A DNA stretch of 64,000 nt. Source: CAXRDE01 sp964229355. GTDB lineage: Bacteria > Cyanobacteriota > Sericytochromatia > UBA7694. The stretch covers positions 248,001 through 312,000 of the forward strand of contig CAXRDE010000024.1 in NCBI GenBank assembly GCA_964229355.1, in the 5' to 3' direction. A program made the translations under genes and the position numbers. The notes below the pieces were generated by a model. The model ran no database searches. It was not told the origin of the DNA and worked only from the letters and a program-made list of their open reading frames with translations. Shown piece after piece: positions 16,841 through 25,574 of the stretch; positions within the stretch are counted from its first letter, which is position 1; every line of letters begins with the position of its first letter.

Positions 16841-17455
16841 ATGAAGTTAAAACACATGTTTTATGGTCTGCTCACTTGCTTTTTAGCCTGGGCAAATACG
16901 GTGAAGGCGGTGCAATTGCTGTTAGAAACCCCCAACTCAGGCCAATGGATTGCCAGCAGTCAGGTGTCAGGACAATTAAGTTTGGGCACGCTGAGTGTGA
17001 TGGGGGATCGCCAAAGCGCGGGCACCCTGGTGGATGCGATTTATCCTGTGGATGCTTCGGGGTTAATTCTCTCACCGCAACACCCAGGTATTTCAGATTC
17101 GATGCTCTATATTATGGGCGCAAGTCCAGGCCAGGCTGCACTTCATGTGCGTTTGAGTGATGCCGAAGATGCCCAGGCAGAGGTCTTTGTGTCGTATGTG
17201 GGCGATTTGTCCTTTTACACAAGCCTTTCGTCTGTCCAATGGCAGCCCGGAACCTTGCTAAATGGTGTGGAGCACGTGGAGATTCCTGGCGACAACACCC
17301 TGATTGGCCTGAATGGCCCTGCTGGACGTCTGAGTCCAGATTTTTTAAACGCCGAAAACCCTTTGCTTGCCCTGGATCTGGTGTGTCGAATCTTTCATCA
17401 GGAGCCGGCCGGATCCAAGTCGGGGACCCTGAGTTTTACCGTTATTGCTCAGTAA
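16841..17455 (+). CDS. Secreted subunit-like protein of the fibre locus
   Basis: 204 residues. ATG 16841 follows AGAGGAAA. Signal peptide about residues 1-23 (ending VKA). The mature chain is predicted beta-rich with no cysteine pair of note, and ends in SGTLSFTVIAQ, a C-terminal strand typical of self-assembling subunits. No family recognised by name. It is first of four same-strand genes that include a PapD-like chaperone and an usher-like barrel; I infer a tip or minor subunit. Confidence 0.55.
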   Translation: MKLKHMFYGLLTCFLAWANTVKAVQLLLETPNSGQWIASSQVSGQLSLGTLSVMGDRQSAGTLVDAIYPVDASGLILSPQHPGISDSMLYIMGASPGQAALHVRLSDAEDAQAEVFVSYVGDLSFYTSLSSVQWQPGTLLNGVEHVEIPGDNTLIGLNGPAGRLSPDFLNAENPLLALDLVCRIFHQEPAGSKSGTLSFTVIAQ

Positions 17456-17592
17456 TCGCAGACTTACCCAGGGCTTGTACAACCTCAAGTGCTTAATTTC
17501 GTTGAAAAAAGTTGTTTGCCAGGGCTCAGGCGCTGCCCCTATCATAAGGTTATAACGGTGTATCATTCGAAAGGAATTTTTTCATTTAACCC

Positions 17593-18267
17593 ATGATAAA
17601 GAAATACATAAAGCCTGCGGCGCTGTCAGCGCTTGCCCTGGCTCTGGCAACCCCTGCGGCGTTGGCCAATATTACGAGCCTAACCATTGATGCGGAAGTG
17701 GCTGAAATTGTCGCGTTAGAAATTGAGACATCAGGCAATGTGGTGGTTTCTGGAGACGATTTAGACCCTTCTTCAAGTGCCCCGGCCACCGGGGAGGTAC
17801 TGGACTTTGGGACGGTGGATCCCCTCGGGATCAATTTAGATACCCTTGCTGCCGCCAACACTGCTTCGGGTACCCTCGCCCGCCGTCTCTTGATTGGAAA
17901 CACCTTTCAGGATGCAGACACCTATAACGGTGCACCGCCGGCCAACACCGATGGAGCCCTTTATTACGTGGATGGAGGGTATCAACTGCGGGCCTTTAGA
18001 AACGACGGCACGGCCAGTATGAATGTCGATGTGGCTGTAACCGGTGCGACAGCCCTTAATGCGCTGGTGGATCTAAGCAGTGCCAACGCTTACACCGTGG
18101 GTGATACCCTTGCCGGAACTTCGTTGCGAACCGCAGGTGCCGGGCCCTCTTCATTGATCACCGCCATGCCTCTCAACACCCCTGAACTCATTGACCTGGG
18201 TGTTTTTGTACCCATGACACAGGCTTCTGGGGCCACGTCTACCGTGATTACTTTTACAGGAACCTAA
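17593..18267 (+). CDS. Probable major fibre subunit
   Basis: 224 residues with signal peptide (about 1-26, ending ALA). The mature sequence is small-residue and Thr/Asp-rich, beta-predicted, and begins ITSLTIDAEVAEIVALEIE; it ends ATSTVITFTGT. The composition and the following chaperone gene suggest a secreted pilin of chaperone-assembled type (DUF4402-like in style). A hairpin right after its stop would favour high expression of this gene relative to the downstream assembly genes, as is usual for major pilins. Family assignment is tentative. Confidence 0.55.
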   Translation: MIKKYIKPAALSALALALATPAALANITSLTIDAEVAEIVALEIETSGNVVVSGDDLDPSSSAPATGEVLDFGTVDPLGINLDTLAAANTASGTLARRLLIGNTFQDADTYNGAPPANTDGALYYVDGGYQLRAFRNDGTASMNVDVAVTGATALNALVDLSSANAYTVGDTLAGTSLRTAGAGPSSLITAMPLNTPELIDLGVFVPMTQASGATSTVITFTGT

Positions 18268-18271
18268 TTTT

Positions 18272-18316
18272 AAAGGGTGCTGAGTAAACGAGCCTCTGCG
18301 TTTGCTCAGCCCTTTT
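18272..18316 (+). terminator. Intra-operon terminator or attenuator
   Basis: AAAGGGTGCTGAG pairs with CTCAGCCCTTT (one bulged base), extended inside by AAACG/CGTTT, and is followed by TTAATAAAG. The T-run is short, so partial termination between the putative major subunit and the chaperone gene is likely. Confidence 0.6.
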
Positions 18317-18334
18317 AATAAAGAAACTTTACTC

Positions 18335-19120
18335 ATGTTCAAACAAACAGTTATCTGCTGCGCCAGTGCTCTCTTATGGGGACTTGGCGCTTTTTCTGCT
18401 TCGGCTTTGACCCTCTCTCCGGCGACACAGCGCATTCAGGCTTTACCCGGTGAAGCCAAAACCTGGCAGACCCGTGTTTTTAACGAGGGGCGGCAGGCCG
18501 TTATGGTGACGCCTTCGCTTTCGGACTGGAATTATGATGCCAGAGGACAAAAAGTGTTTCGCCCGGTGGGCACCTTTCCTTTTAGCCTCACACCCTACCT
18601 CAAAATGGACAGCAACCCTTTTTTACTCCAGCCCCGTCAGAGCCGTCTGGTGACCCTGCAGTTAAACGTACCCGAAGGGCATTTGGGTGGCTACCACGGC
18701 ATGGCCTTCTTTCACGCGGTACCTCACACGCCGGAGCAGGGACGAAACCAGGTGAAAATGGCGGTGCGTCTGGGCAGCACCATTTTATACGAAAATCCAG
18801 AAACCACAGTGATTGACTCACGCATTACCGCTGCTGAGGTGTCGTACCCCAAAGCAGCGCGTGCCGTAAACTTTGCCTTAACGGTTTTAAACGAGGGCAA
18901 CACCTGGATTGAAGCCAGTGCCGTCGTGGCGGTATTAGATGCCTCAGAGAACTTTGTGGGAAGTTTTAAGGTGCCCCGCCATATTGTGCTGCGCGGCCAA
19001 AGTGCCACCTTAAAAAAACAGTGGAAGCAATCTCTGCAGCCCGGAGCCTATCAGGTGCTAATTACGTATCAATATCGGGGTAAGAGCATCACCATTACAC
19101 GCTCCCTGGTGGTATCGTAA
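18335..19120 (+). CDS. Periplasmic PapD-like fimbrial chaperone
   Basis: 261 residues from ATG 18335; an earlier TTG at 18302 lies within the hairpin. Signal peptide about 1-24. The mature chain starts LTLSPATQRIQALPGEAKTW, the edge strand and conserved region seen in pilus chaperones of the alternative type, and shows two immunoglobulin-like halves: residues about 25-150, with LLQPRQSRLVTLQLNVPEG, and about 155-260. Such proteins hold subunits and deliver them to the usher. It lies 11 bases before the usher-like gene. Confidence 0.7.
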   Translation: MFKQTVICCASALLWGLGAFSASALTLSPATQRIQALPGEAKTWQTRVFNEGRQAVMVTPSLSDWNYDARGQKVFRPVGTFPFSLTPYLKMDSNPFLLQPRQSRLVTLQLNVPEGHLGGYHGMAFFHAVPHTPEQGRNQVKMAVRLGSTILYENPETTVIDSRITAAEVSYPKAARAVNFALTVLNEGNTWIEASAVVAVLDASENFVGSFKVPRHIVLRGQSATLKKQWKQSLQPGAYQVLITYQYRGKSITITRSLVVS

Positions 19121-19131
19121 GCAGCTGCACT

Positions 19132-21672
19132 GTGAAAAATATAAGTATGGGGCTAGTGCTGAGCTTGCCTCTGGTTTTGGCGTCTGCGCCTCAAGCCGCC
19201 CTTGAAAACACCCCTCTCGATATCTATTATGGTGAGCGAACGCCGCTGCCTTTTCAAGGGGTGGAAAAAGTGGCGGTGACAGATGCCACACAGATCAGTT
19301 GGGAAATCATCAATGGCGTGGTCTTTGTGCGCGGGCAAAAGGGGGGCCAATCTTTAATCTATCTTTGGACCGCGGAAGGCATTCAGCCTGTCATTCTCAA
19401 TGTGGTGTCCGCGGTGCGTCCGGTGCCCGAACAACGGGAGCGACCGCCGGTATTGCTGAAGTCCACAGAGGGCCTGAGCGGCGCCTATAGTGTCCAGGGC
19501 TTTTTGCCTGCCGCGGACATGGCACAACGGCCTTTTCTGTATCAAAGCGTGTTTCTAGAAATGCCCTTCTTTGAAACCCATCAGCTCAGTTTACGCAGTC
19601 ATTTAAATACCCAGTGGGGGACAGGCGATGCAGAAATACAGCGGGTGGGCTTGCCCTTTGCCAATTTATCTTATCAGGCACCTTTGGGATTTGCTGAACT
19701 TGGTGATACAACCCTCAAAAGCCCCCTGCTGCGTTTGTATCCCCGCTTAACCCGACTTAAAGGTGCGCAGGTGACCCTCAACCAGGAGTCGGGTAGCTAT
19801 CAGATGTTTTCTGGATTTGAATCGATTCCATTTTTTCTTTACGACGCCACGGCACAAACGGAGTCCTTATGGAGCCGCCAACTCGTAACAGGAGGCAGTG
19901 CCCAATGGCAGACGCCTTTACAAACAGACACCCAGGATTGGGGAAATCTGGCTTTTCAGGGGATGGCTTTTTCGCAACAACTGTTTGCTGAAGACGCCGC
20001 GCCCAGGCCGGTGTTTGCTGGCGGGCTGGACTGGCGCTTTCATGAGCAGGGGCGCGTTCAGGTGGCAGCGGGGCATAATTTAGAGGGACTGAGCTTTTTA
20101 ACACAGGGATTTTATCGCCAGGATTGGCCCGACTTAAACAGTAACTTGAATGTCTCTGGGTTTTACCGCCATCAAGATGCCGATGCGCGCCTGAAACAAG
20201 ACGCTTTTGATCTGGTAAACCTGCGCTTTAACACCTTTTTGCCGGACCAATGGACCCTGGGTGGCGGTGGCGGGGCAGATTTTGTGTCAGGCGAATTGCG
20301 GGGATATCAGGGGTCTTTGCGGGCGGGTAAGCAACTTTTTTTAAAGGACCTTTATGTGTACGGTCAACTGTATGGCGCCATGACCAGTGCTGACCGTCGG
20401 CGTTATACGCTAACGGGCGGTGGTCTTTGGCGGGGAGTCCTGCCTCTCACCGGAAATTACAGTTTCTTATGGTATGAATCGGGGGATCGCTGGGTGCAAC
20501 ACAGCCACCGCTTGCAGTTACAATCTCGGATCTGGCAAACCCGGCTTTTTCAGTTGAACCTGAGCAGCCAAAGCCTGTGGCAAGAGGTGTATGAACAGGC
20601 TTCGCAATGGAGTCAGAGTTTGCGCTTACAATTGAATGCCCAATTCTCTCCCCAATGGGGTGGGCATCTGTTTTCCGGGTATCAATGGGGCAATGATCCC
20701 ACCATGGCGCAGAATTTACAGCAGATGTGGCAAAGTGGGCTCGGCTTGAATTGGCAGTTTCACCCCTTACATCAGCTGACAGCGACGTTAAATTATCAGT
20801 ATTTGGATCTGTTTGAAACTCAACATCTTGTGAGTGCTTTGCTGGGGTATACCTGGCGGTTTGGTTATGTGACAGCCCAGGAAACCGTGCGTTTGCAAGG
20901 ATTGGTATTTGAAGATGGCAACCAAAATGGTCAGCGGGATGCCGCTGAAAAAGGGGTTGCTGGGGTAAAGGTGCAGGTGGGCGATAATGTAGCCCATACT
21001 GATGCTCAGGGGCAATTTGTACTGCCAGCAGTGCCCAAAGGCAAACAAGCCATTTTTATCGATCCCACCACTTTACCTGCGGGCACACAGGTGCTGACCG
21101 CTAACCCCCAGGAGCTCTTTCTGGATGCGTCTTCCAAACCGTTGGCGATTCCCGTGCGTCGGCAAATGACTTTGCAGGGGATCCTCTTCGCCAGCCCTTT
21201 GCTGGCTCACGGTTTAGACGATGTGGAAGTGCTTATTGACAATCAGCAAACGCTAGTGACGCAGTACGGCGGGCGTTTTACACAGGTACTGGCTCCCGGA
21301 AAGCACCAGATTCGCCTCAACCCGTTGACGATTCCTGAGGGCTATCGTTTACGGGGACCCCTTATGCGTGAGATCGATAGTCAGGACAATGTGCGTGTGC
21401 ATTTTGTGTTTGAACCCATGATCACATTGCGCTTAACCTGTGTAGATGCTCAACAGCGGGCTTTAAACGATATTAAGGTAACGGCCAGCGCCACCCTTGA
21501 GCCTCAAAAACAATTTCAGGCCACGACCAATGCGCAAGGGCAGGTGGTGTTTGAGGGGCTTTTGCCCGGTGAAATTCAGCTCCAGCTTCAGGGACAACAT
21601 GTTACCCTTGCCTTAGATGATACGCCAGGTGTACAAGAACGCACGGTACGTTTGCCAGGAGAGAAGAAATAA
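19132..21672 (+). CDS. Usher-like outer-membrane barrel with SdrD-B-like tail
   Basis: 846 residues; GTG 19132 keeps a basic n-region (MKNISMG) before the signal peptide. Residues about 25-95 resemble the pilus/secretin N-terminal domain (VEKVAVTDATQISWEI...GGQSLIYLW). About 110-580 is a long run of alternating aromatic-ended beta strands, consistent with an outer-membrane barrel. From about 585 comes an SdrD-B-like module (DGNQNGQRDAAEKGVAGV, transthyretin-like) and two more carboxypeptidase-regulatory-like modules to the end. Next to a chaperone and subunits, it is best explained as the outer-membrane platform of a fibre export system, but it is not a classical FimD-type usher. Confidence 0.65.
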   Translation: MKNISMGLVLSLPLVLASAPQAALENTPLDIYYGERTPLPFQGVEKVAVTDATQISWEIINGVVFVRGQKGGQSLIYLWTAEGIQPVILNVVSAVRPVPEQRERPPVLLKSTEGLSGAYSVQGFLPAADMAQRPFLYQSVFLEMPFFETHQLSLRSHLNTQWGTGDAEIQRVGLPFANLSYQAPLGFAELGDTTLKSPLLRLYPRLTRLKGAQVTLNQESGSYQMFSGFESIPFFLYDATAQTESLWSRQLVTGGSAQWQTPLQTDTQDWGNLAFQGMAFSQQLFAEDAAPRPVFAGGLDWRFHEQGRVQVAAGHNLEGLSFLTQGFYRQDWPDLNSNLNVSGFYRHQDADARLKQDAFDLVNLRFNTFLPDQWTLGGGGGADFVSGELRGYQGSLRAGKQLFLKDLYVYGQLYGAMTSADRRRYTLTGGGLWRGVLPLTGNYSFLWYESGDRWVQHSHRLQLQSRIWQTRLFQLNLSSQSLWQEVYEQASQWSQSLRLQLNAQFSPQWGGHLFSGYQWGNDPTMAQNLQQMWQSGLGLNWQFHPLHQLTATLNYQYLDLFETQHLVSALLGYTWRFGYVTAQETVRLQGLVFEDGNQNGQRDAAEKGVAGVKVQVGDNVAHTDAQGQFVLPAVPKGKQAIFIDPTTLPAGTQVLTANPQELFLDASSKPLAIPVRRQMTLQGILFASPLLAHGLDDVEVLIDNQQTLVTQYGGRFTQVLAPGKHQIRLNPLTIPEGYRLRGPLMREIDSQDNVRVHFVFEPMITLRLTCVDAQQRALNDIKVTASATLEPQKQFQATTNAQGQVVFEGLLPGEIQLQLQGQHVTLALDDTPGVQERTVRLPGEKK

Positions 21673-21697
21673 TGTGCAAGCCCCTGTTTTGACGGGT

Positions 21698-23269
21698 TTA
21701 AAGACCGGACTCTCTGTGAACTTCCCAGCCGACAATATTACGCTCGGTGCGGCTGAAGGTCACACCAATCAGTATAATATTAACCCCTGGTGTCCGGTAT
21801 TTTTCGGCATAGCCTCTGTCTAGAAGTTGTTGTAAGGCTGTGCCTTTGGCCTGGTTTTCAGTCGTGCTGTTCTCAATTACCTTAAACTCAAATAAGTAGA
21901 CCTGCTCCTCAATTTTTAGGCTCAGGTCAATACGACCTCTGTTTGTCACGTCCTCGGGCTGCACGCTTAGTCCCAGGGCTGCCAGCTGGCTGTAAAACAC
22001 GCTGGCATAATGGCCTTCAAAGTTCGCCAAAGGGCTTTTACGATACCAATCGTGGGGGATACTGGCAAAGAGGGCCCGAAAGCTCTCGTGCATGGCGTGA
22101 GTGTCTTGTTGGAGTAAGGCCTGATATAAGTGAGAGCGTGCCACGAGAGCGGGTTGGGCTTCGGGGCCATACACAGGTAAGAGTGCGCCATTGAGAGCAG
22201 CCTCTACTTCCTGATTAGGATAACCCAGGGTATAGAGCCAAAATCCGGGCATGGTTTCGGTGACTTCTTTAAAGGTAAGGTAACCCGTTTGCCAGAGTAA
22301 GGCTTCGGAAGCCATGTGATCCACATCAAACGTCGATAAAATAGCGTCGTCCACGGGTCTTTGCGCAAGTTCGGGGGTAAACCATTGGCGTTTGGCCAAG
22401 ACCTCGACTAAAAAAGTAGGGGTGCCAGTTTCAAACCAAAAAGGGCGAAACTTTCGATGCTGAAAGAGCAATAAAAGATCAAAGGGATTGTATACGGCCT
22501 GCCCCGTCCAATTATAACCGTTGTACCAACAACGAATGGCCTGACGATCCAGTGCGAAGAGTTCAGGGGCGAAAATGGTGTCCACATCTTCCTCGGTATA
22601 TCCACAAAGGGCTGAGTACTGAGGGTCAATGGTAATGTCTAGCAAGTTGTTTAATCCTGAAAACAAATTCACTTTTGAAAATTTGCTAACACCCGTCAAA
22701 AAGACAAATTTTAAGTGAGCGTCGCTGTCTTTGAGCACGGAATACAGATTGCGTAAAGCGTCTCGCATTTCTTTTGCGACCTCTGGCTCGGTCAGATTGT
22801 CGAGAACGGGCTTGTCGTATTCATCAATTAACACCACCACCCGTTCTCCTGTTTGCTGATGCAATGCTTGTATCAAAGCCTGCAAACGACGTCCCATGCC
22901 TTTAAAAGCGTTGGCTGCATGCGGATCTGTCTCTAATGTGGAAAACTGCTGCCCTATCAGCTCGTCAAGGTCTTTGGGGGTTTTGACCATGCCAGCTCCA
23001 AGGCTCAAGCGAAGCACGGGATATTTCACGGACCAATCCCAGTGCTTTTCGGCGTAGAGCCCTTTAAAAAGCGCCTGGTTGCCCTCAAACAGTTCTTTCA
23101 GGGTGTCTAAAAATAGGCTTTTGCCAAAGCGGCGGGGGCGTGAGAGAAAGTAATAGCTTCCCTGTTCAATCAATTGCAAAGCGAAGGGTGTTTTGTCGAC
23201 ATAATAACAACCCTGTTTACGTAGCTTGGCAAAGGTCTGAATGCCAATAGGCAGCTTTTTACGTTGCAT
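21698..23269 (-). CDS. AAA-ATPase-like protein with PD-(D/E)XK nuclease fold (DUF1703)
   Basis: 523 residues; ATG 23269 is set by GAGGAG 8 bases upstream, rather than the GTG at 23278. The N-terminus (YYVDKTPF, then SRPRRFGKSLFLDTL) is the family's P-loop, with Walker B VVVLIDEYDKPVLDN. The C-terminal domain has GRIDLSLKIEEQVYLFEFKV, the D...E-x-K pattern of the restriction-endonuclease fold. The family is expanded in many gut and host-associated bacteria and its role is unknown; proposals include mobile-element or defence functions. Convergent with the usher-like gene, 25 bases apart. Confidence 0.88.
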   Translation of the reverse strand: MQRKKLPIGIQTFAKLRKQGCYYVDKTPFALQLIEQGSYYFLSRPRRFGKSLFLDTLKELFEGNQALFKGLYAEKHWDWSVKYPVLRLSLGAGMVKTPKDLDELIGQQFSTLETDPHAANAFKGMGRRLQALIQALHQQTGERVVVLIDEYDKPVLDNLTEPEVAKEMRDALRNLYSVLKDSDAHLKFVFLTGVSKFSKVNLFSGLNNLLDITIDPQYSALCGYTEEDVDTIFAPELFALDRQAIRCWYNGYNWTGQAVYNPFDLLLLFQHRKFRPFWFETGTPTFLVEVLAKRQWFTPELAQRPVDDAILSTFDVDHMASEALLWQTGYLTFKEVTETMPGFWLYTLGYPNQEVEAALNGALLPVYGPEAQPALVARSHLYQALLQQDTHAMHESFRALFASIPHDWYRKSPLANFEGHYASVFYSQLAALGLSVQPEDVTNRGRIDLSLKIEEQVYLFEFKVIENSTTENQAKGTALQQLLDRGYAEKYRTPGVNIILIGVTFSRTERNIVGWEVHRESGL

Positions 23270-23332
23270 GATGTGCACTCCTCACCCGATTGTATCATGT
23301 CAGGTGAGCAGGAACTTATTGGGGGGTGAGCT

Positions 23333-24544
23333 TCAACGGGGTACCCTGACCAAACGAAAGCCGGTTCCGGCATTGCTAGAGGTTAAGCTTGCGTTGGTTC
23401 GGTGGGAAACCCGTGTGTTCGAAGTGGTATTGGCAAAGGCACCTCCCCGCTGCATTTTGGCGAAGTAAGGGCCACCGGTGGTTGGCCCCACCGGGTTGAC
23501 GCGGGGATAGCTACCCCCCACGGCTTCGCTGTATTGGTTGCCCATGTGGTTAAGCCAGTCCTGGGTCCACTCTCTGAGGTTACCACTCATGTCAAAAAGG
23601 CCCCATTGATTGGCCATTTTGGTGGCCACCGGATGCACCTGGGTGTTGGCGTTCCCCTTGTGCCAGCCCATGGCGTCCAGGCAGTCTAGACTGTCACCGT
23701 CCAGGCCACTTTCAGGCGGGCAGGCGTACAGGGTGTCTGTACCCGCCCGGGCGGCATATTCCCATTCGGCTTCGGTGGGCAAGCGATAGGTGTTATTGGG
23801 ATCCATGGCGTTCAGCTGGGGAATAAACCCGATGCCCGCGCCTGAATATTCACAGCCTGTTTCGGACTCGCCCATAATATGGCACCAGCTGACACCGTAC
23901 ACAGGGTAATCGTCTCCAATGCCGACGCCTTCTTCAAAATAATATTCGCTGGGGTGTCTGCCACCGGGCCAGTTGCCCTCGCCCATAATGGCTTGCCACT
24001 GGGCCTGTGTGACTTCGGTGGTTTGGATGTAAAAACTGGATAGCTCCACCGGGTGTACAGGTTCTGCCACGCCAACTTGCCCCATTTGAAAGCTGCCGCC
24101 GGGCAATTGCACAAAATCCATGGTAATCGTATTGGTGTAAAAAGGCGTGATGGTGTCGTTGACACAGGTGTCAAAGGCCGGATCAGACAGGGCCTGCTGT
24201 TGGACTGCAGACATCTGCGCAGCGCTGTTCAAAAGTGCTTTGCCTCGCAAGCGAAAGATAGAGCGAATGAGGGCCGGATGCTTGTAGCAGGCAAATGCAA
24301 GCTCGCGTTTCATGGCCTCACCATTGTCTTGAATAATCCAATGATCCAGTTTGCGGTGCAGGTAGACGCGGGTCAGGGCCTGGGTGGTAAAGGGGGCATA
24401 TTCGGCTTCCAGATCGGCGAAGTCGTCCACCGATGAAGCCGTTTGGATGGCGTGCTGTGTGGGCAGTGAGTTCTCCTGGCAGGCCACTGCTCCCATGAGC
24501 AGTGTGGTGAGGGTCAGGCATAAGGTGAAGCGGCTTGTTAACAT
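23333..24544 (-). CDS. Lipoprotein: shared N-terminal domain plus FGE/sulfatase-modifying domain
   Basis: 403 residues. Lipobox LMGAVACQ near residue 22. Residues about 43-105 carry the same helical domain as the lipoproteins at 14175 and 26518 (EYAPFTTQALTRVYLHRKL, then M-K-R-E-L and KHPAL). Residues about 155-400 are a formylglycine-generating-enzyme-like domain: LPGGSFQMG, YRLPTEAEWEYAARAG, WGLFDMSGNLREW and the C-terminal GFRLVR. Such domains occur both in sulfatase activators and in many catalytically different bacterial surface proteins; oxidase activity cannot be claimed. It is the third gene of the first LysR-LysR-lipoprotein module. Confidence 0.85.
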   Translation of the reverse strand: MLTSRFTLCLTLTTLLMGAVACQENSLPTQHAIQTASSVDDFADLEAEYAPFTTQALTRVYLHRKLDHWIIQDNGEAMKRELAFACYKHPALIRSIFRLRGKALLNSAAQMSAVQQQALSDPAFDTCVNDTITPFYTNTITMDFVQLPGGSFQMGQVGVAEPVHPVELSSFYIQTTEVTQAQWQAIMGEGNWPGGRHPSEYYFEEGVGIGDDYPVYGVSWCHIMGESETGCEYSGAGIGFIPQLNAMDPNNTYRLPTEAEWEYAARAGTDTLYACPPESGLDGDSLDCLDAMGWHKGNANTQVHPVATKMANQWGLFDMSGNLREWTQDWLNHMGNQYSEAVGGSYPRVNPVGPTTGGPYFAKMQRGGAFANTTSNTRVSHRTNASLTSSNAGTGFRLVRVPR

Positions 24545-24575
24545 GAGGCTAAATTCCTAATTAAGGTGTATATTT

Positions 24576-24605
24576 AGCATAACAAGCGCCTTTTGGGTGT
24601 GTCTA
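24576..24605 (-). promoter_or_regulatory. Shared promoter-like element of the FGE lipoprotein gene
   Basis: Minus strand: GTTGTTAGACA with TAGACA at -35, 18 bp, then TATGCT at -10 preceded by TTGT. It matches the element at 28097-28126 almost base for base outside the spacer, although the coding regions downstream differ. Confidence 0.6.
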
Positions 24606-24698
24606 ACAACTTCAGTGAACGATTTTTTTATGAACGTTTTTGTACTATACGGTCATACGGGCTGATTATTGCTTTCAGCGGGGGCCTGGCCATTCGTC

Positions 24699-25574
24699 TT
24701 AAAGGAGCAATTGTAGTTGTTGAATGAACATTTGTGCCGCTGGGTTTTCGTTGCCCAACGCTGAAGTGCACAGGTATACGTGAGCAAAAGCCTCTTCAGG
24801 AGGATCGGCCACAATGGCCAATTGACCGATCTCTAGATAGGACTGAACCAGGGTTAAGGGCATAAATGCAGCGATACCCGATTGGGTCCAGGGTAAGAGC
24901 ATATTGAGTGTATTGGTTTGTGCCACAAGGTTACGTGGGTGCAAGTTATCGTTCCAGGGGGGAGCAATATGCGACGGCAAATTGTAGCCCGTACTGACGT
25001 ATGAAAAGGTGCTCCAATGCCGCTTGGGTTGTGGGCAAGAAACAATAACATAGGGTGTGGGCGTTCCCCGGGAGACGATTAATGATTCATCAAGGGGCTG
25101 ATAATCTAATAGGGCTAAATCGAGTTTGTTGTCCTGTAGTCTTTGCTCTATCTCTGAGCTGTTTTGAAACACCTGGGTTTTTAGAAAAACGTCAGGATTT
25201 TCAAAAATAAAGTCTTGCAGGACCTGTGCCAGTTTATAAAAGGATAATAAAGATTGCCAGGCTAAATGAATTGAACCTTGTAGAGGACCTATGAGGTGTT
25301 GTTTCAATTGAGTCGAAAATCGATTCATGGTATGAATCACCTGTTGAGCTTCTGTATAGAAAAGGCGCCCCTGTGGTGTCACCAAAAAGTCTTTGCCACT
25401 GCGTTGAATCAAAGCTACCTTCACCGCTTTTTCTAGGTGTTCAATATTGCGTTGAAGCGTTTGGCGTGACAGATCTAATTTTTGAGCAGCTTTTGCAAAA
25501 TCATTTTCCTGACATAACAGCAGAAATTGTTCCAGCCAAATGACTTTGAGTTGCGGTTCAGGTGATGATGTCAT
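24699..25574 (-). CDS. LysR-type regulator B, copy 1
   Basis: 291 residues from ATG 25574, which overlaps the stop of the preceding LysR gene as ATGA. N-terminal winged HTH (LLCQENDFAKAAQKLDLSRQTLQRNIEHLE), then a LysR effector domain. It is clearly a paralogue of the gene at 28170-29048: the first 100 residues differ at only a handful of positions. It lies between LysR-A copy 1 and the FGE lipoprotein gene, which it may regulate. Effector unknown. Confidence 0.85.
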   Translation of the reverse strand: MTSSPEPQLKVIWLEQFLLLCQENDFAKAAQKLDLSRQTLQRNIEHLEKAVKVALIQRSGKDFLVTPQGRLFYTEAQQVIHTMNRFSTQLKQHLIGPLQGSIHLAWQSLLSFYKLAQVLQDFIFENPDVFLKTQVFQNSSEIEQRLQDNKLDLALLDYQPLDESLIVSRGTPTPYVIVSCPQPKRHWSTFSYVSTGYNLPSHIAPPWNDNLHPRNLVAQTNTLNMLLPWTQSGIAAFMPLTLVQSYLEIGQLAIVADPPEEAFAHVYLCTSALGNENPAAQMFIQQLQLLL

